A DNA stretch of 64,000 bases from JABDBE01 sp049585795 (GCA_049585795.1 JBAVAQ010000024.1:62001-126000); one strand, 5' to 3'. Numbered from the stretch's first letter, positions 8,892 to 17,972 are shown. The notes: a model not told the origin generated them from the letters alone. Numbers and translations: made by a program.

Positions 8892-9602
8892 TAATGGTCG
8901 CACGAGGAATCAACGACTTAGACCCAGTGCTACGAATTGCGACGGAGTGTCACAGATGCCTTGTCCAACAAGGGTTTCGAGCGATATCGCGACACTCGGT
9001 CACACTCGGTAGGGTTTGGTGGTGGGCACAAAACTGGGCACAGTTAATAACGGGACTTGCGCTCATTCCTCCCGACTAAGCGTCAAGCCCACTGTCCTTG
9101 GCCGGAAGCAAAAGGCGAAGAGGACCGGCAGACACGGATGGTCAACTCGCACCAGCACCCGCGCAAGAGGAGATCCTTCGTAGATATTCCGAAACGCTCG
9201 CGCTCGTTATCGTCGGCGGGGCCGGTGCCGAGTTGTCCGGCGGAGAGCCCTCCCCATCGGCGTAGGCGTCCTTGCCTCATCGGCCACCGACAAAAAATAA
9301 AAAAAAAATGTTAGTCGTCATTTGCCAGCCCGACCCGTCCCGCATTCCGAGAAAACCAACGATATTGTGACGAGGTACGGCGGGGTTTTGAGTGTAATGG
9401 CCTGGTTTCAACAGTTGATTTCAACAGTTGACTTCCGGTTTGCCCGTTATCCAACTGTAACCGGCGGCAAAGCGCCGGATCGACTGTTCCCGGTTTTGTT
9501 TAGAAATCAGACTGGCCCACTACCCGCTGGACTAAAACCTTGACAACGCGCGGTACAATCGCGTCTGCCGGTTGTGCTAGCCGCCCCCACAAGGAGCTAA
9601 AC
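8892..9602. other. Left-end non-coding region of the integrative element
   Basis: No convincing gene is seen over ~710 bp. It contains a 24-bp sequence at 9021-9044 matching the integrase 3' end at 21815-21838 (23/24), an A-tract near 9291-9308, a perfect tandem repeat of the 13-mer TTTCAACAGTTGA (9406-9431), and a 'ttttgagtgtaa(t/c)ggcctg' segment near 9386 that recurs near 11681. Confidence 0.6.
9021..9044 (+). repeat. Candidate integrase arm-type site or integrase 3' remnant (left)
   Basis: Contains two TGGGCACA direct repeats 11 bp apart, 130 bp inside attL. 23 of 24 bases match 21815-21838 near attR. Read in the integrase frame it gives GGHKTGHS followed by a stop, like the integrase GGHKSGHS. 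It is either an arm-type binding site pair or the relic of another integrase gene. Confidence 0.55.
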
Positions 9603-11537
9603 ATGCATCCGAAGCTTTTCTTTGCGCTGGCCGCACTCGTTCTATTTAGCCCCATGGTTTGCGGGCAGCAAGTAGTTCGAAATCCAAAAAAAGAACAGGC
9701 GATTTGCGACAGTCTTGCCGCCGTAGCTCCGGCAGCCGTAGACACCTTTCAGCGCGCCACCGCGGCGATGGACAAGAGGGACTACCCACAGTCTGCTCAA
9801 CTCTATCGAGAAGTGCTGAGGCAAGCTCCGGCGTTTACGCCGGCCATGCGGCGCTTGGGATTTTCGCTTGTTGGGTTGGGGCAGTCGGAGGATGCCTTCG
9901 CACTGCTCGAGAGCGCAGTCAAGATCGAGCGCTCGCCCGAAAACCTCAGCAGCCTAGCCGAAGTGCTGGCCTATCCCGGCCAGAACAAACAGGGCACCCC
10001 AGAGCAAAAAGAGAGGGCCTTACTCCTAGCGAAAGAAGCGACCGAACGGGACCAGAGTTTAGATGATCCCAGCTATGCCATGTTGACGGCGCAGATTGCG
10101 TTGGACTTGAAAAACGAGGCAGACTTCCGCCAAGAGACGAACCTATTAGTGCGCAAATATCCCGACCAAATGGCCACGCACTACTTCAATGCCATCCGGT
10201 CCGCTATGGATCAAAACTGGATTGCGGCCGAAGATGAGATCAAGAAAGCTGGGCGCATGGGGTTGCCGGCCCAGACAGTGCAGGCCTTCTTGGATTCCGG
10301 CATTCATACTCGTGCCATGGCGTGGCGGTGGGGTTACTACACGCTCTACCTGCTGGCTGCCTGGGCATGCGGTCTCCTTATATTGTTCGTTGCCGGCAAA
10401 GCTTTTTCTAGGCTGACCTTGCGCTTCATTGAGACAGCGGATCTCAACTCCTCGATGAGTCCTGCTGAAACTGTCTTGCGCCGGTACTATCGTGGCCTCA
10501 TCAATGTCGCGGGTACGTATTACTACATTTCTATTCCGTTTGTGATGTTCCTTGTCCTGGCGGTAGCCGCGGCGATCGTATACGGGTTTCTGTTGCTAGG
10601 AAGCATCCCCATCAAGCTTGTGCTGATTCTCGTGATTGGGGCAATCGTGACGGTCTACAAGATGATCCACTCGCTCTTTGTTCGAGTGAGTTCCGAGGAG
10701 CCGGGCCGCAGCTTGAGTCCAGAAGAAGCACCGGGCCTTTGGAGCCTGACCCGTGAAGTCGCGGAAAAGCTCGGAACCCGGCCGCTCGATGCGATTCGCG
10801 TTACTCCCGGAACCGAGATGGCGGTTTACGAACGCGGTAGCTACTGGGACCGTCGCAAGGGCTTGGGACGACGTACCCTGGTGATGGGTGTTGGGTTGCT
10901 TCCCGGTTTCGACCAGAATCCCTTTCGGGCAGTGCTGGCGCACGAGTACGGACACCTTGCCCACAGCGACACAGCGGGCGGTGACGTGGCGTTGCGCGTC
11001 AACCAGGACATGATGAAGTTCGCATACGCCATGGCTCACGCAAGACAGGCTGTTTGGTGGAACATTGCATTCCAGTTCCTACGTCTCTATCACTTCCTGT
11101 TCCGTCGCATCAGCCATGGGGCAACACGATTGCAGGAGGTCCTCGCCGACCGGGCCTCTGCCCGGCTCTACGGAGCCCAACCCTTTGAGGAAGGCCTAAG
11201 GCATGTAGTACGCCGTGAAATCGAGTTCAAGTATTTCGCCGGCAAGGAAATTAAGGAAGCGTTGACATCCGGTAGGGCTCTGCAAAACCTTTACGAGCTC
11301 GAAATGCAGCCCGAGAAAACGCTCGAAGAGGCAATCGATCACGCCATCAACCGCCAGACCTCCGAGGATGACACACACCCGAGCCCCGCGGACCGATTCC
11401 GGCTGACGAGTCGAGTAATGTGCCAAGACCAACCGGCTCCTCCCGGCCCGATGTGGAATCTTTTCGCGGATCGAGAAGCAATTAGCAACGAAATGAGTGT
11501 GCGGATCGAGAAAATGGTTAGGGTGCCTGTCGCATAA
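9603..11537 (+). CDS. Membrane M48-family metalloprotease with N-terminal TPR domain
   Basis: Starts at ATG 9603 after AAGGAGC. The first ~22 residues are a signal peptide (KLFFALAALVLFSPMVCG). TPR-like helices (about residues 40-230) are followed by hydrophobic segments (YYTLYLLAAWACGLLILFV; then two close segments around YISIPFVMFLVLAVAAAIVYGFLLL and IKLVLILVIGAIVTV). A C-terminal M48/HtpX-like catalytic domain has HEYGH at about residue 447 and the downstream QEVLADRAS glutamate ligand. The zinc site appears intact, so it is probably an active membrane protease with a protein-binding TPR arm. It is the first cargo gene of the integrative element. The substrate is unknown. Confidence 0.85.
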   Translation: MHPKLFFALAALVLFSPMVCGQQVVRNPKKEQAICDSLAAVAPAAVDTFQRATAAMDKRDYPQSAQLYREVLRQAPAFTPAMRRLGFSLVGLGQSEDAFALLESAVKIERSPENLSSLAEVLAYPGQNKQGTPEQKERALLLAKEATERDQSLDDPSYAMLTAQIALDLKNEADFRQETNLLVRKYPDQMATHYFNAIRSAMDQNWIAAEDEIKKAGRMGLPAQTVQAFLDSGIHTRAMAWRWGYYTLYLLAAWACGLLILFVAGKAFSRLTLRFIETADLNSSMSPAETVLRRYYRGLINVAGTYYYISIPFVMFLVLAVAAAIVYGFLLLGSIPIKLVLILVIGAIVTVYKMIHSLFVRVSSEEPGRSLSPEEAPGLWSLTREVAEKLGTRPLDAIRVTPGTEMAVYERGSYWDRRKGLGRRTLVMGVGLLPGFDQNPFRAVLAHEYGHLAHSDTAGGDVALRVNQDMMKFAYAMAHARQAVWWNIAFQFLRLYHFLFRRISHGATRLQEVLADRASARLYGAQPFEEGLRHVVRREIEFKYFAGKEIKEALTSGRALQNLYELEMQPEKTLEEAIDHAINRQTSEDDTHPSPADRFRLTSRVMCQDQPAPPGPMWNLFADREAISNEMSVRIEKMVRVPVA

Positions 11538-11915
11538 ACAATCGATCTCGACCTGCTACGAATCGGTACGACGATTCCGGGTGGATTGTCGGCAAACAGG
11601 AAGTAATCCAAGCCAACTGGTAGGCAATCGCGTCAACTGGCGATAAATCGCCATAGCGCTCATTGACCCCTGCGCCGGGGGTTTTGAGTGTAACGGCCTG
11701 ATAGCGACAGTCATTGTGGAATTTGGCCGGAACCGAGCGTAAAGTGTTTGTTAATCCGCACGTTACTTCGGTCATGTCCCTCTGTGCCATTCTTTAGTTT
11801 TCCCTCAACACGTTCGACTACAGTGCGAGAGAAGTCAGGCTCCCCACTCTCTTCGGGAACCTGAGCCGACCGAACGAACTTAGCAGCAAAAACGAAGCAA
11901 CGGGGAGGCGAGAAG
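11538..11915. other. Intergenic region in the element
   Basis: About 380 bp without a supported gene. It includes 'ggggttttgagtgtaacggcctg' near 11676-11700, a near copy of the sequence near 9381-9404, and a 'caactggcg...ctcattgaccc' stretch (11635-11670) with weaker relatives near 12470-12495 and 12868-12902. Confidence 0.4.
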
Positions 11916-12428
11916 GTGGACACGAAGACGTTGGTGGTTGGTCAGGACGTTTACGTGGTCTGCGGCCGCTACGGATACCAAAAAGGCAAGGTGCTCAAGA
12001 TTTCATCGTCGGGTGTGGAAGTGCAAACTGCTGGTGAACCGTTGCGATTCGACACGAACAACATTCCAGTCTTTATAGTCGGTCAAACAACGCTGGTGGT
12101 TGGGCAGGACGTTGACGTGGCTTACTGCCAGCGCAAGGATAGAAAAGGCAAGGTGGTCAAGGTTACGCCGACAGGTGTGGAAGTGGAAGTTGCTGACCTG
12201 TTGCAATTCGACAACGATGGCTATGAGCTAGACGTTAGCCGTCGCGACAGGTTAGGTTTTGGGCCAAGTCCCGAAGACAAATTTCATACCGCTCTCTGGC
12301 AGTTAGCTCCTGAGTGCGCACCTTGGCATTTGGACGACATGCCCTTCGCGGAACGCACGGCTTTGCTTGAACAATCGCGGGCGGACTGGCAGCGGAAACT
12401 GGACGAAGCAAAAAAGAAGCGAAGCTAA
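11916..12428 (+). CDS. Protein with two tandem KOW-like beta repeats
   Basis: GTG start preceded by GGGGAGG. Two tandem copies of a ~46-residue unit fill the first ~100 residues: TLVVGQDVYVVCGRYGYQKGKVLKIS..GVEVQ and TLVVGQDVDVAYCQRKDRKGKVVKVT..GVEVEV. Each repeat looks like a small beta barrel of KOW or Tudor/SH3 type, with the conserved GKVxKxxxxGVEV. The C-terminal ~65 residues are helical and charged (WHLDDMPFAERTALLEQSRADWQRKLDEAKKKRS). Such barrels often bind RNA or ribosomal partners, but that is inference. I do not recognise the family. Confidence 0.7.
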   Translation: MDTKTLVVGQDVYVVCGRYGYQKGKVLKISSSGVEVQTAGEPLRFDTNNIPVFIVGQTTLVVGQDVDVAYCQRKDRKGKVVKVTPTGVEVEVADLLQFDNDGYELDVSRRDRLGFGPSPEDKFHTALWQLAPECAPWHLDDMPFAERTALLEQSRADWQRKLDEAKKKRS

Positions 12429-12599
12429 CCCTTGTATCATTCGCAGTTTCTTAGTCGCAGCAACTTGACGAAAAATCTCGATTTCACTCATTGACCCAGT
12501 CGGCTAGGCTCCGCCTTAAACCGCGCTCCGTAATCTGGGCAGATCATCTCGTCGAAGCTGCCGAAGCTTGCTCAGGCCGACGGAGCAGCTCACTTGCAG

Positions 12600-12824
12600 T
12601 CAGAACTTCACAAACAATTTGCTCGGATGCACGCCCAACGCGTCCGCCAGCTTGAGGATGTTCAGTAGCGAAAGATTACGTTCGCCTCGTTCGACATCGG
12701 CTGCATAACTTGAATTGATGCGCGCCAGTTTCGCCAGCTTCACTTGTGTCAAGCCGCGCTTGAGGCGGAGCTTCCGAATTCTTTGCCCGAAAATGATTTG
12801 TTTGCGCTCATTCTGAGATTTCAC
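12600..12824 (-). CDS. XRE-family transcriptional regulator (HTH only)
   Basis: 74 residues consisting of little more than a Cro/C1-type HTH: FGQRIRKLRLKRGLTQVKLAKLARINSSYAADVERGERNLSLLNILKLADALGVHPSKLF. It starts at GTG 12824. A TAGAAT-like -10 lies a few bases upstream on the minus strand, so the leader is very short. Proteins of this size act as DNA-binding repressors or activators. With a second XRE gene ~200 bp further on (13015-13251) it may form the regulatory unit of the element. The target is unknown. Confidence 0.85.
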   Translation of the reverse strand: MKSQNERKQIIFGQRIRKLRLKRGLTQVKLAKLARINSSYAADVERGERNLSLLNILKLADALGVHPSKLFVKF

Positions 12825-13014
12825 ACAACTATTCTAGACTAAGGGCCAGTTGGGCGAGTTGCGCAGATCAACTGGCGCAAAATCGCAATTACACTCATCA
12901 TCCCCTCGAAGCAGCCTGCTCCAACGGCACTCGCTCCGCTCCAGCGTGGTCGAATCGGCGCTCGCGCACCTTGCGCGCTCCCAACTCGCTCCCACAGGAT
13001 CTTTATGGGATGAC

Positions 13015-13251
13015 TCAGACGCGCTCGAATAGCTTAGGCAGGCTTGTTTTCAGCCCCTTGGCGATCTTCCCAATGTTCACCAGTGACACATTCCGAATCC
13101 CGCGCTCGATGCCGCTGTAGTAGGTCCGGTGCAGCCCGCACCGCTCCGCAGCCTCTTCCTGATTGATCTTCTGCTCCTCGCGGATGCGGCGGATGGCACG
13201 GCCAAACCTGATGCGGATATCGAGCGGCATTGCACGCCATCTTCGAGGCAT
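13015..13251 (-). CDS. XRE-family transcriptional regulator (HTH only), second copy
   Basis: Up to 78 residues. The HTH_3 core FGRAIRRIREEQKINQEEAAERCGLHRTYYSGIERGIRNVSLVNIGKIAKGLKTSLPKLFERV is clear. The HRTYYSGIERG turn is typical of the small 'HTH only' regulators of restriction or mobile elements (C-protein-like). ATG 13251 and ATG 13230 are both possible. It is divergent from the GloVer gene at 13404 and could control it. It is similar in size and architecture to the neighbouring regulator but diverged in sequence. Confidence 0.85.
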   Translation of the reverse strand: MPRRWRAMPLDIRIRFGRAIRRIREEQKINQEEAAERCGLHRTYYSGIERGIRNVSLVNIGKIAKGLKTSLPKLFERV

Positions 13252-13403
13252 GCAGCCAATGCGTACACAGCCGATGGGTCACATTCTCTCCTCTTGACTG
13301 CGGATGCCTTCCCGGTTCACTATGGAGTCCCCCAGAATTGCCGAAAGAGACCCCTGTCCAAAGTTTTCAGTTGCCCAAAGAAGCTGCTACACCGGAGGGA
13401 CTT

Positions 13404-14615
13404 ATGTCCAAGACATTCTTGCGCGCTGCATTGGCGATCATAGTGGGCGTTGCATCGGTGACGTGTGCTCGGGCTGGCACGGAAACAGTGCTCTATTCGT
13501 TCAATGGCGGCACTGATGGGAACGAACCTCTTGGCGGTTTGTCGTTCGATAAAGTGGGTCATCTTTTCGGCACTACGCTAGGCGGCGGCGCTCACAACTG
13601 GGGAACCGTTTTCAAGATGACGAAGACTTCAAACGGTTGGGTCCTCCAAACAATACACAGCTTCGCAAACAGCGATGGTGCAGACCCCTACGGAACTCTG
13701 GTTGTGAAGGGCTCCGGTACACTGTATGGCACGACGGACGTGGGCGGCTCTCAGATGTTGGGCACGGTTTTCAAGCTTACCCTCGCGCGTGGCAAGTGGA
13801 CCGAAAGCGTTCTGCACAGCTTCTCTGGGGGCAGCGACGGGGCCGAACCACGAGCGGGTGTCGTTTTCGATGTGGCGGGTAATATCTATGGCACAACAAT
13901 CGCGGGTGGAAACGCGATCTGCTCCGGTGGATGCGGCACAGTCTTCAAACTCAAACACAACCCAGATGGGAGCTGGACCGAATCGGTCATCTACAGGTTT
14001 GCCGGAGGGAGCGACGGAATCAACCCATATGGTGGCTTGGTGATCGACAGCAAGGGAATCTTGTACGGCACAACCTACTACGGGGGCACCGGGTCCGGCA
14101 TTGTCTTCGCTCTGAAACACACAACGAAGGGATGGGTGAAGAAGACTCTCTACTCCTTCGAGGGTGGCAGCGACGGGAGTAACCCGTACCTAGGCAGCCT
14201 GATATTTGATAGCACCGGAGACCTTTACGGCACGACGGAAAGTGGTGGCAACTCCGGGGCAGGAACAGTTTTCGAGCTTGTACACAATCCGGACGGAAGT
14301 TGGACGGAGAAGGTACTGCATAGCTTCGATGGCGGGGACGGGTACAACCCAGAGAACGGTTTGGCATTCGATCATTCAGGAAATCTGTATAGCACGACGA
14401 TCAATGGTGGTGCGAATGGGCGCGGGACAGTTTTCGAGTTAGCCCCGAACTCCAATGGCACTTGGACCGAGACCGTGGTGTACAGCTTTGATCTTGGGGG
14501 CGACGGGTTTGCTCCTGAAGCCGGGGTAATCCTCGATAGCTCCGGGGATTTGTACGGCACTACGATAAACGGAGGCGTTGCCAGCGCGGGTGTGGTGTTT
14601 GAGGTCGTGCCATGA
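13404..14615 (+). CDS. Exported GloVer tandem-repeat protein
   Basis: Starts at ATG 13404 behind GGAGGG. A signal peptide (SKTFLRAALAIIVGVASVTCARA) precedes about seven copies of a ~50-residue repeat. Each copy has a YSFxGGxDGxxPxGGL entry and a GxLYGTTxxGGxxxxGTVFxL exit, the pattern of 'Gloeo_Verruco' (TIGR03803) repeats predicted to fold as a beta-propeller or beta-solenoid. The gene ends in an ATGA overlap with the next ORF, so it is the first gene of a three-gene translationally coupled operon. The role is unknown; an extracellular adhesin or carbohydrate-binding protein is only a guess. Confidence 0.85.
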   Translation: MSKTFLRAALAIIVGVASVTCARAGTETVLYSFNGGTDGNEPLGGLSFDKVGHLFGTTLGGGAHNWGTVFKMTKTSNGWVLQTIHSFANSDGADPYGTLVVKGSGTLYGTTDVGGSQMLGTVFKLTLARGKWTESVLHSFSGGSDGAEPRAGVVFDVAGNIYGTTIAGGNAICSGGCGTVFKLKHNPDGSWTESVIYRFAGGSDGINPYGGLVIDSKGILYGTTYYGGTGSGIVFALKHTTKGWVKKTLYSFEGGSDGSNPYLGSLIFDSTGDLYGTTESGGNSGAGTVFELVHNPDGSWTEKVLHSFDGGDGYNPENGLAFDHSGNLYSTTINGGANGRGTVFELAPNSNGTWTETVVYSFDLGGDGFAPEAGVILDSSGDLYGTTINGGVASAGVVFEVVP

Positions 14616-15133
14616 CTTCACGCTCTCTAACACCGAATTTCGGCACCGTCAAAGACTTGGGCCTGAAAACTGGAGCAATTGTGATGCTGGCAGCGGCCTC
14701 TGTTTTCGGAGCAGGCGCGGACAAGCACAGCCAGACAGACTATTCGCTCGCTCTGGAGGTCTCTGAAACACAGTCGCAGGAGAGGGCACACGATGTTTCC
14801 ATAGCCAAAGCATCGGACGGCAACATGTATGTGATCTCCTGTGCGGATCGTAGCGGAGCGTCAAGATTTCGTGCGGCGGTAAAGACCCTAGAAGGTGAAA
14901 AAGATGCTGCTGCCGCTGCTACGGTTCCCGACTGTGGCGGATTGACGTTGGTGCCCGGAGTCGTTTATCGAGCACGCTGGCAGAAGGGTAACCTCAAGAT
15001 CCTTGTCCAAGAGCCTGGGCAGGATGCCGGGTCAAAAGCAAAAGAGGCTACGTTCACGGTCATTCGCGCCCAGAAGATGACCGTTAAGGATGCGGGGGAC
15101 TGCAAAGCCTGCATTTTAGTGAAGGAACAATGA
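14612..15133 (+). CDS. Exported protein of unknown function in GloVer operon
   Basis: 173 residues. The start overlaps the previous stop (ATGA), showing translational coupling. A hydrophobic stretch TGAIVMLAAASVFGAGA after ~20 residues suggests a signal peptide or N-terminal anchor. Four cysteines (SCADRS, DCGG and a CxxC, DCKACI) are placed for disulfides. A beta-rich middle (VYRARWQKGNLKILVQE) is the only other recognisable trait. No family is recognised. Confidence 0.7.
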   Translation: MTSRSLTPNFGTVKDLGLKTGAIVMLAAASVFGAGADKHSQTDYSLALEVSETQSQERAHDVSIAKASDGNMYVISCADRSGASRFRAAVKTLEGEKDAAAAATVPDCGGLTLVPGVVYRARWQKGNLKILVQEPGQDAGSKAKEATFTVIRAQKMTVKDAGDCKACILVKEQ

Positions 15134-15978
15134 ACGCCTCCGCAATGCTCTTCGTATCCGTCCGATCCGCAATTGTAAGCCTGCTGATCGTACTTGTTGG
15201 TTGTGGCGGCGGAGGGCAATCGTCCTCTAGCTCGTCCACACCGCCTCCGACACCACCTGATGTGACCGGAAACTGGTATGTTACGGCCACATCTTCGGTC
15301 ACTACAAAATCAGTTAACTTCGACGGCAGCATCGTGGGTAGCCAACTGCAATTGGCAGCGACCCTCTGGGAAGACAACGCCAATAACAGCAACTGCACCG
15401 CCGGTTTTCTTTGGGTTTTCTCCGGAACGGAAAGCGGAACTGCGTTATCGCTCACAACCACTCCGGCCAACTCGCAGGGCAACGGTTCTACCCTTTCCGC
15501 TTCGCTCCAAGCTAGTCAGGACGGGAGTTCCCTAAATGGCAGCTACTCCGTGGCGGGTGGGTGTGACCATGGCGACCAAGGGAGCATGGTCGGAACGCGC
15601 GTTCCATCTGTCACGGGTTCTTGGAGCGGAGTAGTCGATGGTGGTCCCCAAGCGGTGACCGCTGCTTTGACCCAAGCGTCGGCACCAGGTCCTCCTATCG
15701 GCAACTACGGCGTGACGGTGAACGGTGATTCGTTCCCTCTTTCTGGAACCATCGCATTTCCGAACTGGCAATGCTTCACATCTGGGGCGTTGGATCAAAG
15801 CAACTCAGGGGCGCAAGGAAACACAGTTTTTGTCAGGCTGGTTGCAAGTACGGGAGAGGTTTTGACAGCAGACGGCGTAGTCACTGATCCGGCGACGGCG
15901 AACAGCATTACTCTTTCTTACGGCGTCGAGTCGGGTGTATGCGCGGGGCAAAGGGGAAGCCTCGCACTTACCCGGTGA
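15130..15978 (+). CDS. Predicted lipoprotein with beta-sandwich repeats
   Basis: Third gene of the operon, again starting in an ATGA overlap. The N-terminus has a hydrophobic signal and a lipobox, LLIVLVGC followed by Gly and a Ser/Thr/Pro-rich tether, so it should be lipidated and exported. The body contains two similar beta-rich halves: VTGNWYVTATSS...FDGSIVG..L and VTGSWSGVVDGGPQAVTAALTQ, each followed by LSGTI/SGTE-type strands. This resembles the 'vTGnW' lipoproteins common in Acidobacteriota. Function is unknown. Confidence 0.78.
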   Translation: MNASAMLFVSVRSAIVSLLIVLVGCGGGGQSSSSSSTPPPTPPDVTGNWYVTATSSVTTKSVNFDGSIVGSQLQLAATLWEDNANNSNCTAGFLWVFSGTESGTALSLTTTPANSQGNGSTLSASLQASQDGSSLNGSYSVAGGCDHGDQGSMVGTRVPSVTGSWSGVVDGGPQAVTAALTQASAPGPPIGNYGVTVNGDSFPLSGTIAFPNWQCFTSGALDQSNSGAQGNTVFVRLVASTGEVLTADGVVTDPATANSITLSYGVESGVCAGQRGSLALTR

Positions 15979-16059
15979 AGAACAGTGCCTTCTTTCCACA
16001 TTGCCCTCGCAGCACTCGCCGCGATAAAGCTGCTCTTGACTCTTGTTATGACCGCTTGC

Positions 16060-16176
16060 GCTTTGGACTTCGCGCAGCACAATTTCTGCCGGGTTCATTC
16101 ATCGCTGCGAATAACTCCCGCAATGGCCGCTGGACTGAGTACGGAAGTATGGCCGCTAGAAGCCTTGCTTGGGTAG
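16060..16176 (+). pseudogene. Remnant of IS1-family transposase C-terminus
   Basis: About 38 residues (FAQHNFCRVHSSLRITPA, then MAAGLSTEVWPLEALLG) align with the C-terminal end of the transposase at 46607-47455 (YYNFCRVHQTLRVTPAMEAGL..VWSLEELVGLL). No catalytic DDE part remains. The fragment sits directly after the lipoprotein gene and is followed 29 bp later by a small ORF, echoing the transposase/small-gene order of the intact element. Confidence 0.8.
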
Positions 16177-16205
16177 CTAGAGAACCATAAAGGATGTGAA
16201 GAAAA

Positions 16206-16514
16206 ATGGCTTCGTCTAAAGAGGCGTTTGAAAAATTTCGGAGATGGAAGAAGTCTAGGACAGTTTTGAGAGTGACCGTGCTTACGAACGGCGGTATGCC
16301 GGATATATTCATCGGTGGGGTTGCTGCCGTAGACGAAGATTCTTGGCAAGTTAGCTTTGCTGTTTCCGCGACTCGTTCTTTTCGTTTGGTTAGTTTCATG
16401 GAAGCATCTTTTTCCTTCGGAAAGCGTGTACTTGAGGCAGAGCGGCCAAATGGGGATCGCTTAATGTGCGAGGATACTGGAACGACTGTTGACAAGAACT
16501 TGCTCCGGCCCTAA
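16206..16514 (+). CDS. Small protein of unknown function
   Basis: 102 residues beginning at an ATG preceded by AAGGA. The N-terminus is basic (SSKEAFEKFRRWKKSRTVLRVTV) and the remainder is beta-rich (PDIFIGGVAAVDEDSWQVSFAV). This resembles small Sm/SH3-like barrels, but I cannot assign a family. It follows the transposase remnant and ends just before a strong terminator at 16539. Confidence 0.6.
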   Translation: MASSKEAFEKFRRWKKSRTVLRVTVLTNGGMPDIFIGGVAAVDEDSWQVSFAVSATRSFRLVSFMEASFSFGKRVLEAERPNGDRLMCEDTGTTVDKNLLRP

Positions 16515-16538
16515 TGTGGGCATGAGCGCACGACATCG

Positions 16539-16564
16539 GCCCGGACTGGCATCCGGGCTTTTCT
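16539..16564 (+). terminator. Rho-independent terminator
   Basis: Stem GCCCGG / CCGGGC with an 8-nt loop followed by TTTTCT, 25 bp after the stop of the 102-residue ORF. Confidence 0.85.
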
Positions 16565-16573
16565 ATTTCCCTT

Positions 16574-16864
16574 TTACGCCTTAGTGGGAGAGGCTGCTCT
16601 TATCTCCAGCGTCAATGAACACCCCAACTTGAGTTGAGATAATTCTTTGAGACTGTCCACGAACCTCTGAATCTGTGGCTCCCGAGAATCGCCATAGTCT
16701 TGCCCTGCCCACTCGCTCTTACATTTTGGACATTTCCGCAGGGCACTGTTAATTTCTCCGGGCACAGAAACGAGCAACACGGTCCGGCAATTCGGATTAC
16801 TGCATTCACAGCGCAGCGCGAGTACGTCTGAAAGTTCGATGAATTGTTGCGTCTGCACAGTCAT
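16574..16864 (-). CDS. Small zinc-ribbon-like protein
   Basis: 96 residues with four paired cysteines (CECSNPNC ... KCPKCKSEW) spaced like a zinc ribbon. The C-terminal ~40 residues are polar and helical. No known family is recognised. It is oriented against the preceding operon. Confidence 0.6.
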   Translation of the reverse strand: MTVQTQQFIELSDVLALRCECSNPNCRTVLLVSVPGEINSALRKCPKCKSEWAGQDYGDSREPQIQRFVDSLKELSQLKLGCSLTLEIRAASPTKA

Positions 16865-17009
16865 CTACCTAAAGTCTAGCAGCCCTGTCAACGCAGCGTG
16901 TTCGTATCGCTCGGTAGCACTCCATCTCACACGGACGATCTCGCCTGCAAAACTGCTGGACACGCCCTCACGATGGTTCTACGCTTCTGCTGATGAGCGC
17001 GAGATACCT

Positions 17010-17606
17010 GTGAACGAGTTAGTCGAGAGCAGGGAGCAACTGGAACCGGCAGAAGGAGGGTTGCCCCGCGCCGTTCAAGAATGCAGCGCCGGACAGTCTG
17101 CCAAGTATCTCTGCCTGCGCTGCGGCTGGCACTGGTCTCCACGGCGCGGTTGCCCAGATCCCCCGAACGCTTGCGCCCGCTGCCGCTCGGCATACTGGAA
17201 CACGCCCCCGGACAGCGCACGCGCAAACCGCCCAGACGATCCCAAGTGGAAGGCCGAACGCGACGCGTTGGCCGAACGTCGCCGCGCACGGCATACCGCC
17301 CGGCTGAAGGAATTGATACGCGAGTTAGCCCCGGACGCAGCGGAGATTGTCAGGCCCGCTCTCCTGCCCCCAGAGCAAACCGCCGTGCCTGATCTCCAGC
17401 CAGCGCCGAAACCCGTCGCGCTCTCGGGTGACAAACTCGCGAGCATCATGCTCGCCGACCTGCACGACGTACTCTCACGAGACAGGATGTTTTCTCCCTT
17501 CTTCACGTATCGTCGCCCAAGCTATAGCGTGCGGGTGGTCCTCCACGTGGACAAGCCCGTTCACCTAGACCCGCTGCAATCCGTTCCCCAGCTCGCCGGA
17601 CACTGA
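17010..17606 (+). CDS. Zinc-ribbon protein of unknown function
   Basis: The most likely start is GTG 17010; the upstream part of the frame has no protein-like character. The core is a classical ribbon, KYLCLRCGWHWSPR...CPDPPNACARCRSAYWNTP (CxxC...CxxC), of the type seen in small nucleic-acid-binding proteins. A basic helix (KAERDALAERRRARHTARLKEL) and a proline-rich linker follow. The C-terminal end reads into a region of unclear coding quality. The role is unknown; DNA or RNA binding is inference. Confidence 0.5.
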   Translation: MNELVESREQLEPAEGGLPRAVQECSAGQSAKYLCLRCGWHWSPRRGCPDPPNACARCRSAYWNTPPDSARANRPDDPKWKAERDALAERRRARHTARLKELIRELAPDAAEIVRPALLPPEQTAVPDLQPAPKPVALSGDKLASIMLADLHDVLSRDRMFSPFFTYRRPSYSVRVVLHVDKPVHLDPLQSVPQLAGH

Positions 17607-17972
17607 CCTTTAACAACGTTTCCCCGACGCGCTCGGACACCATCCTCCTCGCGTGTTCGTGGTAATCCCTCGTAAGTGGGTCGCAAGAATGGTAAGGAGG
17701 GTGAGCGCATGGAGACCCACTTTTTGTGGCTTTTTGCACAGGCATGGAAGGGGGCAGGTCTTGTGCAAACGCGCACGTGGAATGCCGAGGAATGTGGAAA
17801 GGTCAGACTCCATGTGAGTGTATTACGCTTCGCCAACGCCTGATCGCTGGAAGGAACGGAGCCGGACACCACTGGGAGTTGCGGGAAGGAAATGGCGTCC
17901 CAGTGGGGATAGCTCCGCCCGGAAGCCATGTCCAACGGTCGAAAAATTAGGGTCAAGTGAGGCTGAGAGGGC
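17607..17972. other. Non-coding stretch in the element
   Basis: About 365 bp between the zinc-ribbon ORF and the Rep-like gene. I see no gene with good coding character, no repeat and no clear terminator. Confidence 0.4.

Noticed and set aside
8845..8920. A second tRNA-Pro gene
   Set aside because: Only the 3' half is present; the 5' half sequence is different, so it is the att repeat.
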